Positions 32,066-40,734 of a DNA stretch of 47,955 nucleotides are shown piece by piece. The notes beneath the pieces were generated by a model. That model did no database searches and had not been told where the DNA came from. It saw only the letters and a list, made by a program, of their open reading frames with translations. The position numbers and the translations under genes are program-made. The DNA lies in assembly GCA_016098155.1 (NCBI GenBank), contig JAAAJB010000252.1:1-47955 (forward strand). Reading direction: 5' to 3'. How positions within the stretch are numbered: position 1 is the stretch's first letter; the number at the start of each line of letters is the position of its first letter. This DNA comes from Actinomortierella ambigua (taxonomy: Eukaryota; Mortierellomycota; Mortierellomycetes; Mortierellales; Mortierellaceae).

Positions 32066-32131
32066 GGCTAGGAAGAATAATGGCGACTAACAGTTGCTTA
32101 TTGATTTACCCTCTGATAGCGGTTTGCTGCC

Positions 32132-32549
32132 ATGGATCTACCCGTTTCTGGAAGCTCTGAAGCGGCAGGGCTGTTGAAGAGATTCTCTTCTCGTCAAGCT
32201 CGATAATGGATGGTAACTTAAAGTACGTTATTTCTTTGTGCTAATTTTTTATGGCTCTTTTCACAATTTATGGAACGATCCTAACAATAGTGTGCTTGAT
32301 GCCTCTAGAATGCAGTCGTACACGATTGATTTCGGCTGCGAGAGGACGAAAGCTGCTTTTACCGAGGATGAATGGAAGGAGATGGAGGAGCTGAATGATT
32401 TCCAACTGCCGAAGCTACCAGATTCGATCGAGATATATCTTCTGGATGTCAGGGAGGCGTTGGTCAAAGGACAGCATGTTGCATCTGTACCTGTCCCAAG
32501 CGAGGATAGATACTCGTGCGAGCTTGAGTCTTTCATCTTTTACTTCTAA
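32132..32549 (+). pseudogene. Internally deleted copy of the 343-residue unknown gene (see 37510-38900)
   Basis: The exon 1 region (32132 on) matches 37510 on but has a one-base deletion after ATGGA that breaks the frame. The exon 2 region (about 32311-32524) is nearly identical (QSYTIDFGCERTKAAFTEDE against QLYTIDFGCERTKAAFTEDE). Directly after YSCEL the sequence jumps to the last codons of the gene (SFIFYF against SSIFYS) and its stop. About 975 bases present in the intact copy (roughly 37904-38878) are therefore missing. A clean ORF remains across the junction (32238-32549), but the protein would lack most of its length. Confidence 0.8.
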
Positions 32550-32618
32550 CCGCAGCCCAAAAATGAAATAAAAAAAATTAAAACACAAAAAAATTAAAGA
32601 AGTATCGAAACCATATAT

Positions 32619-33245
32619 CGGCAAGTCGATTACTTTGTCTCATCAAAGATGCTTTTTTTTTTGGAGTAAATCACAAAAGACACCGAGGGAAAAGGCTTTC
32701 ATTCGAGAAATACGTTGGGCTGTCGTACATAGCGTCTGTGACCGTGAGAGACAAAATACTCAAGGTTACCGAGGCAAGTATTGTCAGGAAACAACGACGT
32801 CGGTGCTTTGGCCTCACCCTTGAGAGAGTGAATGTCAAAGGAGAGGTGGTGACAATAACCCGAGTTTATACACGCATTAGTCGTCTCTGGACCGGAATCA
32901 AGCTGCCAAAGTGCTAGACTACTCGCAGAGCTATGCATAGTGTAGGACTCTGCTATGGCGATGTCGAGACAGATGATATCGAAACCAAGTAGAGGCGCTA
33001 TCTACTGCGGAGGTTTCAAAAGCGTGGTACGACAACAATCGCGGCTAAGCTCGCAGCGTCGATGCTCCCCCTCCCTAGTCGGAACGTAAGCGCCCTTGAG
33101 ACGGAGTTGTTTTTGGCTCCATTGGACAGAAACAGCCATCCCACGAAAATGAGTAGAGCCAGTTCGATTGAGTCAGGCGTTGGACTCGAGATCATCAGCT
33201 GCGAGAGAAGCCCAGACATACCACTGCTTTCTTTACGCAAAAGGA
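32619..33245. repeat. Duplicated block, copy 1 (sister 38975-39602)
   Basis: Nearly base-for-base identical to 38975-39602 (offset about 6356). It includes a plus-strand frame with the KYVGLSYIASVTVRDKILKV and NVKGEVVTITRVYTRISRLW peptides. In this copy that frame has an extra TAG (after IKLPKC) that is TGG in the sister. Protein family not recognised; a decayed mobile-element ORF is one possibility. Confidence 0.75.
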
Positions 33246-33948
33246 TCACTCACAGAGATTCATCGTAAGCGAGCGCCCACAGCAGAGTGGGTAGAGCACC
33301 GTGGTCGTCAGTGGGTGCAGACGACTCCATGCGTAAACAGCAGCTTGAAAAACGCAAGAGCGGCATGTTGACCGCCAGTGAGCATGAAGGGCACTACGGA
33401 TGATGGGTATGTCAGCTATCATGAACAGGCTTGTGAAAGACTGGGGAGGGGCATTTCGTTCTTAGGATATTTTGGTAATCTTCCAGCATCACATATCCGT
33501 CTTCCGACCGCCTGAGCTCTACATGTGTATTGGTTGGTTTATGGCATCGCGTGTCAGGTCAATGGGTGATCTCGTTTTGGGACACAAAAGTTCTGAGCGA
33601 GATTCCAAGTTCAGGACTCGTGGTTGTTCAGCAAGCGTCCACTCCCTACCTCAAAGATGAGCACCTTGTTCCTTTGCAAGGCGGAGCACTAATCCCGTGA
33701 CTTCGGTAACGTCATCGATTAACGCCTCATTGGCGCCACCTAAAAATGCTCCTACTTGGTCCATTTGCTCCTCTCACTCTCATTTGCTCCTTCCCACTCC
33801 CATTTCCTCTTCGCTCTCCATACACTCAACATCCATTGCTGCCTCGTGTGCATTGCAAGGCAAGCAGAGATTGAAATTGATCCCTTTTCTGATGTTGTCG
33901 TAACAGCCACCCTGGATGAGACCTTGCATGCGGTTCACTCGAGACTTT

Positions 33949-34370
33949 NNNNNNNNNNNNNNNNNNNNNNNNNNNNNNNNNNNNNNNNNNNNNNNNNNNN
34001 NNNNNNNNNNNNNNNNNNNNNNNNNNNNNNNNNNNNNNNNNNNNNNNNNNNNNNNNNNNNNNNNNNNNNNNNNNNNNNNNNNNNNNNNNNNNNNNNNNNN
34101 NNNNNNNNNNNNNNNNNNNNNNNNNNNNNNNNNNNNNNNNNNNNNNNNNNNNNNNNNNNNNNNNNNNNNNNNNNNNNNNNNNNNNNNNNNNNNNNNNNNN
34201 NNNNNNNNNNNNNNNNNNNNNNNNNNNNNNNNNNNNNNNNNNNNNNNNNNNNNNNNNNNNNNNNNNNNNNNNNNNNNNNNNNNNNNNNNNNNNNNNNNNN
34301 NNNNNNNNNNNNNNNNNNNNNNNNNNNNNNNNNNNNNNNNNNNNNNNNNNNNNNNNNNNNNNNNNNNNNN
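33949..34370. other. Assembly gap (run of N)
   Basis: About 422 undetermined bases. Both edges lie in the repeated 'TLDETxRFTLT' fragment, so the gap probably reflects an unresolved or collapsed local repeat. ORFs drawn across it are meaningless. Confidence 0.99.
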
Positions 34371-34665
34371 TTTACAGCCGAGTGTACCCTTTGACCTGGA
34401 GTCTGGGTGTTGGTCCATGAGATCCAGGAGTACAGCCCCCAGCCATTCATTGGAAGGGGGTTTACGACCTGGAAGTGGGGTTACGACAACATCGGCTAGA
34501 TGTCAACCACCCCTGGATGAGACCATGCGGTTTACTCTGACCTGTATTGAGTCGTGCTTACCAATGACATGGGAGTCTGGGTTGTGGGCATGAGATCCAG
34601 GAGGACATGTTACAGTTTGCTGTTGGCAAGCGTTGTGTTCGACCTGGAAGTGCGGACATTAGCCC
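34371..34665 (+). repeat. Repeated gene fragments 'TLDETxRFTLT' copies b and c
   Basis: Right after the gap, two head-to-tail partial copies of the fragment at 31866-32065 occur (GACCTGGAGTCTGGGTGTTG near 34393, and CTGGATGAGACCATGCGGTT near 34512). This indicates a local tandem array that continues into the gap. Confidence 0.6.
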
Positions 34666-34960
34666 CATGCTATCCATTTTCTGAATACACATGAGCATGC
34701 GTCCATCGACCAACCCTTCTTTCTCTTCTTTGTCCTTTTATCTTCAATCGTTTCTCTGTTTCTGACAACACGAGCACGAACATCAAGTTTCATCCATTCT
34801 GTTTTCACGGCCTTCTTTACCTCTGCCTTCGTTACACATGCGCTAAGATGGTTCACCACAAGGAGCTACAGACAGCAAAATGGAGGACAAGGAAGATGAT
34901 ACACCGCTCTTGAACATTCGGTGGGATACAGTGAGGTAATGTTCGGAAATTTGATGACGG

Positions 34961-35785
34961 GTGCAGCTCCTCGGCCAACCAATCGTCGTCTCATACAGCG
35001 CTCATTGTAGGTATCGTCGGCGGCGTCGTTTTTCTTGGGGCTCTGTTCTTTGTAGGATTTTTCTTCAATCGGCGTCGCCGTCGTGGCGCCAATCAGAATC
35101 AGACGGCTCAGCATCGAAAGAGCGAGTTTTCCCCGAAACCATTGGCCAGCGATGATACCTTCCACGAAGAGCCACAGTTTCACGAATCAGACAGGGACAC
35201 CAACAGTGGCAGCGATGGACGACGCCCAACCGCGTACGAGCACTACAAGATGTCTAGGCAAACACAAGCATACAATCAGTACGAGGCATCCTGGCCAGGA
35301 GCAATCAACCAACCCCAAGAGATACCTTGGTCACCAGGAGTATACAACCAACACGAGGCTGCCCGGTCAGGAGCAAACAACCAACACCAAGAGATGTATT
35401 GGCGAGCACAAGCATACAACCAGCACGAAGCACTCTTGCCCGGAGCAAGCAACCAGTACCAGGAGATGCCTTGGCCAGCACAAGCATACAACAAAGCGCC
35501 CTTGCCTGGAGCAAACAGCCCCCACTACTACTACAACCACCATCAGCAGATGGCTTGGTCGCCAGCAACCAGCGCTAAACAATCGACTAGCCGTCCGCTA
35601 ACAGCCCGCAAGAGATGACTCGAGAGATGTCATCCATGGTACACAGGGTGAACAGCCCACAAGAGACGACTCGAGAGATGCCAATGGCGCGCAGGGTGAA
35701 CGGCCCACAGGCCATTTCTGATCATCGGCACCGGATCGTATCCCCAACGCCCTCGTCCCGTTCCAACAGCCGCCCATCACCCTAG
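34961..35785 (+). pseudogene. 5'-truncated, frameshifted member of the tandem transmembrane family
   Basis: The sequence starts abruptly at the Ser-rich juxtamembrane region of exon 4 and continues through the transmembrane helix (ALIVGIVGGVVFLGALFFVG), the NRRRRRG cluster and the repeat tail to the family stop at 35783-35785. It is nearly identical to array gene 4 exon 4 (42609-43440). There is no exon 1-3 sequence upstream. One base is missing near 35586 relative to gene 4 (ACTAGCCG against ACTAGGCCG), shifting the frame to a stop at 35616-35618. A three-base deletion occurs later (near 35680). The copy is therefore not a functional gene. Its high identity to gene 4 implies a recent duplication or gene conversion. 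Confidence 0.85.
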
Positions 35786-37245
35786 CGTTGCGGCATTTTT
35801 TTCTTCAGTTATTGTATTTCCCCCACCACCACCATGCCACCACACAACGTCCGATCCTCCAATCCGCGCTAAACCAAATAATGAAGGCAACTTTTTCCCA
35901 TTGTTGTCTTATTTTTTTTTTTAAAAAAAAAAAGGGCTTTGCAAAATTCATGTTTGCGCTTGAGCCATCTATCTTATGGCAATGGCGAGGGGGGAAGAGC
36001 TATACTATACGTACAATGTGTCAAACCCCACTCTTCCAAGATCCCATATTGTATATGTGATACCCCCGAACTCGCCGCAGTAAGTAACCTTCCCCCCTTG
36101 TGCTCTTAAAGCACTGACTCCAGTCCTAGCCTAGAGCCGGGTTTCTCTTCTACTTCCTTCATACGCTAAGGGTGGACAACCTAAAACTGGTCACATGTTT
36201 TAATTTCCATCCAAACTCCTCTTCCATATTTTGAGAGGCACCTCGAAATACTCCCTCCTCATGCAGCATGTCTAGTCAAGAGAGGGCACCAGTTCCTTCG
36301 GACATGGAGGCGCCTCATGGTGGGGTATGTGAGCTTGACTTGGCTGTCTGTGGAAGAGAAGCGCCTTTATTTGTAGAACGATTGTATGGCCATTCTAGCC
36401 ATATGCGGATGAAGGTGGTGGTGTTGTTGTTCGATTTTGATGATGTACACCGTCCCCCGAAGGAGAGGCTCTAAGAAGGGAAGAGGGCCTATTCGGTAAT
36501 ATCTGAAGAATAGCGACGATGAAGTTGACATGGATGGCAACACCTGAAGCAGTCGCAAACTCCCCGCCAATCAGAAATCACTCGAGCTTTTCATTCCTAT
36601 CGTCAACCCATTCTAGAAGCCATTCCTCTTATCAGTAGACTAGAAGACCTCGGGAGACGCGCTCAGTTCTAGGTGGTGTGCATCATAAGAGACCTCAGTC
36701 AGAATGGAGGGTGACTTCCGCGTACTTGACCGCGGGATTGTCTCCACCAAACACAACCGGAGCAAGGACATACTATGGACATACCCTTTCGGTACCCGTG
36801 CTAGTGTCAGAAAGAGTCCACATGAGAGAAATGAAATAAACTCGGACATCCTCTTGTTGATAGATACTCTCGCATGACTTGGGGAGTAAAAAATAAGCTT
36901 GATCTAGTGATAACAAATGAGTAGCTTCTTTCTCAAAATAGTAGGTAAAAAACATTATATTACGCACAACAGGACATGTTGTTTCTGTCATCTTACTTGC
37001 TCCTCTTCCTGCTTCGCTTCTCACACTCATTATCTTCCCTCTCATTGCAAAGTGAGTAGAGATCCCTTTTCTGACGTTGTCATAACAGCCACCCTGGATG
37101 AGACTATGCGGTTTACTCTGACGTGTGTTGAGTCGTGTTTATCAATGACATGGAGTCTGGGTTGTGGTCATGAGATCCAGGAGGACACGTTTTAATTTGC
37201 CATTGGCAAGCGTTTCGTGTTCGACCTGGAAGTGCGGACATTAGC
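35786..37245. repeat. Downstream block of the truncated copy, sister of 30464-32065
   Basis: Matches the block downstream of gene 3 in the same order, including CGREAPLFVERL (plus-strand ORF 36268-36474 starts MSSQERAPVPSDMEAPHGGV here but not intact in the sister), AATGGAGGGTGACTTCCGCG near 36703, and the 'TLDETxRFTLT' fragment at 37057-37240. No complete gene is recognised. Confidence 0.6.
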
Positions 37246-37509
37246 CCCAAGTGAGAGATGGCAAGGACGAGGACGAGGAAGTCATCCTCGTCGTCTATTT
37301 ATCGTCGTTGTTATCATTATGTCTGAACAAACGGAAGAGGCTAACCATGGGTGGAGGTTCGACCTCAACATACGTTGAAAATAAGAACGAGACCCTTTTG
37401 AGTAGTCGGAAAGGGATACTTGAATTTACATTTTTTTTCCAAATACTTGGCTCATTTATTGGCGACTAACAGTTGCTTATTGATTAACCCTCTGATAGAG
37501 GTTGCTGTC
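37246..37509. other. Insert present upstream of the intact unknown gene only
   Basis: About 200 bases (37247-37450) between two duplicated blocks have no counterpart in the sister region near 32065. The first part is GAC/GAGGA-rich, then unremarkable. It may include promoter sequence for the gene at 37510. Confidence 0.5.
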
Positions 37510-38900
37510 ATGGACTCTACTCGTTGCTGGAAGCTCCGAAGCGGTAGGACTGTTGAAGACGTCCTCTTCTTGTCATGCTTGACAATGGATGGCAACTTAA
37601 AGTACGTTCTTTCTTTGTGATAAATTTTTATGGCTCTTTTCACAATGTATGGAACAACCCTAACAATAGTGTGCTTAATGCCTCTAGAATGCAGCTGTAC
37701 ACGATTGATTTCGGCTGCGAGAGGACGAAAGCAGCTTTTACCGAGGATGAATGGAAGGAGATGGAGGAGCTGAATGATTTCCAACTGCCGAAGCTACCAG
37801 ATTCGACCGAGATATATCTTCTGGATGTCAGGGAGGCGTTGATCAAAGGACAGCATGTTGCATCTGTGCCTGTCCCAAGCGAAGATAGATACTCGTGCGA
37901 GCTAGTGCTGACAACCTTTCTGTCGTGGTAAGCCAATTGTTTTATTTACTGCACGAGGATTTGAGACCTGATGCAAGTTGCAAACTGATATTTACTTTTC
38001 CCATTTGTTTTAGGATGCATTTATACAACTCAAAACCATCTCCGTTTGGCAACACGTATCTGCCAGAGTCTTTTTGGAGCAGGGAGGCGTGGCCGATTAT
38101 GAAGGCCCTGTTGGGGGACGTTGATGGACTCACGATGATTGACGGTGGGAAGGCAGAACCACGCGAGCATGCCAGATGGAAGGTGGATTTGGTGGCCAGA
38201 GACACCATAAACCATTACGACTGGTTCATAGTCGAGAGCCTCAAGGAATTGGACGAATCTTCAACAGAGGATGATGTGACACCTTTCAAGAAACTCCATG
38301 ATATCGCGTCCCAGCGGCTACAGGAACTGTCCCATGCCCGATTCCGCAAAGAAGCCCGGTTTTTTTCGATTTACTCCAGAGGTAAGGTCGCTATTGGCAA
38401 TCTCTCTGCTAATGATGCATTGCACTATCTGCTTTACAACCACCTGACAGTTTTGAACTCTCGAACCTCAAACAGGACTAGATTTCAAAACCTTGGAGAT
38501 GCGGGCTTGCCCTTTCAGCAGCCGCATCATGCTCTTTCGCGAGTATGACTGGCATGAGCTGCCCGCCACCCCAAGAACATGGAGGAGACATGTGCAAGGA
38601 CTGACCCACCTGCTTCAAGTCAGGGTACGATGCACCATCGGAGTCTTGCTACTGTCGTTTACTATATTTGTGCTACACATGAATCCTAACGTGGCTCTAT
38701 CATCTGCTTTTTTTTAGAGCTGTGTCACAGCTACAGTGAAGATGTATGATGAGATACTGTCAAAAGAGGAGACCGACGATGACAGTGGGGAAGGACGCAG
38801 CGGAAGAGAATGGCTGTACAAGCCTTCCACAACCCGTGTCTACGACGACACCTTGGGCAGCTCTCCTTCGGGCCCTTCGTCTTCCATCTTTTACTCCTAA
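37510..38900 (+). CDS. Uncharacterised protein, intact copy (family expanded in Mortierella)
   Basis: Five exons join in frame: 37510-37601, 37688-37927, 38014-38381, 38476-38624 and 38718-38900, giving 343 residues. The N-terminus MDSTRCWKLRSGRTVEDVLF fits a 'W-x-L-x-S/T-G-x-x-V-E-D' pattern that I recall from large sets of unnamed Mortierella proteins. Next come FTEDEWKEMEELNDFQLPKL and DSTEIYLLDV, then exon 3 with SFWSREAWPIMKALLGDVDG, TMIDGGKAE and INHYDWFIVESLKELDE. Exon 4 has CPFSSRIMLFREYDWHELPA, and the acidic C-terminus ends SSIFYS. I see no signal peptide, membrane segment or known catalytic motif. Its neighbour copy at 32132-32549 is deleted. Presence of five canonical introns with consistent phases argues that this copy was recently functional. 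A mobile-element origin or effector-like role cannot be told from sequence alone. Confidence 0.75.
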
Positions 38901-38974
38901 ATGCAGCGAAGACCATGCCCCAAATAAAATAAAACAATAAAAAAAATTAAAAAAGAAATATTGACAGTGTATAT

Positions 38975-39602
38975 TGGCAAGTCGATTACTTTGTCTCATC
39001 AAAGATGCTTTTTTTTTCTAGAGTACATCACAAAAGACACCGAGGGAAAAGGCTTTCATTCGAGAAATACGTTGGGCTGTCGTACATAGCGTCTGTGACC
39101 GTGAGAGACAAAATACTCAAGGTTACCGAGGCAAGTATTGTCAGGAAACAACGACGTCGGTGCTTTGGCCTCACCCTTGAGAGAGTGAATGTCAAAGGAG
39201 AGGTGGTGACAATAACCCGAGTTTATACACGCATTAGTCGTCTCTGGACCGGAATCAAGCTGCCAAAGTGCTGGACTACTCGCAGAGCTATGCATAGTGT
39301 AGGACTCTGCTATGGCGATGTCGAGACAGATGATATCGAAACCAAGTAGAGGCGCTATCTACTGCGGAGGTTTCAAAAGCGTGGTACGACAACAATCGCG
39401 GCTAAGCTCGCAGCGTCGATGCTCCCCCTCCCTAGTCGGAACGTAAGCGCCCTTGAGACGGAGTTGTTTTTGGCTCCATTGGACAGAAACAGCCATCCCA
39501 CGAAAATGAGTAGAGCCAGTTCGATTGAGTCAGGCGTTGGACTCGAGATCATCAGCTGCGAGAGAAGCCTAGACATGCCACTACTTTCCCTGCACAAAAA
39601 GA
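38975..39602. repeat. Duplicated block, copy 2 (sister 32619-33245)
   Basis: Plus-strand frame 39005-39349 is open for 114 codons (KYVGLSYIASVTVRDKILKV and NVKGEVVTITRVYTRISRLW) and stops at TAG 39347-39349. The same frame then continues open (RRYLLRRFQKRGTTTIAAKL) to 39712. The TAG is shared with the sister copy, so if this frame ever coded, it was broken before the duplication. Family not recognised. Confidence 0.7.
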
Positions 39603-40044
39603 TCGACTCAGAAAATAATGACATACATTCGTCGGAAGCAAGCGCCTACAATGGAATGAACGAACCTCTGTTGTTAATGTTGGATGCAGACTACTCCATG
39701 CGTGAACAGTAGCGGAAAACGTAAGAGCGGCATGCTGGCCGCCAGCGGGCATGAAGGCACTACGGATGATGGGTATATCAGCTATCACGAACAGGCTTGT
39801 GAAAGGCTGGGGGGGGGGGGTTGTCGTCTTTCAGGATATCTTGGCAAGCTTGTGTTATCCTCGCTCTACGCCATAAAACCTTTGAGCATCACATATCAGT
39901 CCTTCGACCGCCTGAGCTCTACATGTGTGAGGTTCGACGGCTTATAATATCGCGTGTCAGGCCAATGAGGTAATCTCGTTTTGGGATACCAAAGTCTCTG
40001 CTAAAGCGAAACTGTAGAAACTGTTCTTAAGCCTTTCCCGCAGC
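39603..40044. other. Spacer upstream of array gene 4 with shared blocks
   Basis: Contains the GGGCATGAAGG(G)CACTACGGATGA piece also found near 33385 and the CCGACCGCCTGAGCTCT-type block (39898-40000) also found near 26768 and 33496. A G run lies at 39810-39819. No intact gene. Confidence 0.55.
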
Positions 40045-40320
40045 TAGGAATCAACGTAGACACTCGCGCCTTCTTCTCTGTGTACCTGAGGGCCGATACC
40101 ACGATCTCTTTTTCGCCGCCAATGGTGCGACAGCAGGCTGCATAGCACACGAATAGACGTATTGAAAGGTGAGAAACGCACATCGACACGATCACTTGGA
40201 CGACAACCAGGAATACTGCTCTTTCCATGTACAGCGTCCAGAATCGAAATGCTATCGCCAAGATGCTCATGAACGAGTTTGACGACCGCACCCCGACAGT
40301 GTGGCAGCGAGTGCTAGAAA
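40045..40320 (-). pseudogene. Fragment of unidentified gene, shared with 27217-27505
   Basis: The minus strand encodes HEHLGDSISILDAVHGK and, in another frame, LFVCYAACCRTIGGEKEI and KKARVSTLIP. The peptides are better conserved with the 27 kb copy than the surrounding DNA. The family is not recognised. Confidence 0.5.
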
Positions 40321-40401
40321 AAATGCAGTGCCGATGGTTCCCAAGATAAAAAGACTAGAAGGGTGCAGGACTGATACTTTTCTCTCGAGAGGGAAGTTTG
40401 A

Positions 40402-40734
40402 AAGGTGAGCACTGCTCTAAGGTACCGATTGAGAGGTAAAAGTACATGTTTCATACCTTCCTTGGTAGCTGTATCTTCGACTGCACAAGCCAGAAGGCGA
40501 AATTAGTGCCGCTGAACACAAAAAAAAAAAAACTGCTGTACAGTCCAAGGTAAAATCTGTTGTACATGGCAGAGCGTTTCTTGCACTTACTTTGATGAGT
40601 AGATCATTCATCTCATTCAGCTCCATTCAATGCCTTTCTAATTCATTCACCTTGAACAATCTCGGATCTCTTCTCCAATTTTGTGCCCCTTATCCTTTTG
40701 ATACACGTCGTCTTGTTGGTCTCACTTAACAACC
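40402..40734 (+). promoter_or_regulatory. Conserved leader/promoter of array gene 4
   Basis: AGGTGAGCACTGCTCTAAGG at 40402, CTTGGTAGCTGTATCTTCGA, an A run, and from about 40607 TTCATCTCATTCAGCTCCAT and TTCACCTTGAACAATCTCGG, collinear with the leaders of genes 2, 3 and 5. It ends at the ATG at 40735. Confidence 0.5.

Noticed and set aside
33756..34593. ORFs of 170-225 codons spanning the N run
   Set aside because: Most of each is undetermined sequence, so the open frames are artefacts of the gap.
39056..39295. Minus-strand ORF in the duplicated block (also 32699-32938)
   Set aside because: Both copies are too alike to tell strands apart by conservation; the minus-strand peptide has no motif and is shorter than the plus-strand frame. 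Left unassigned.
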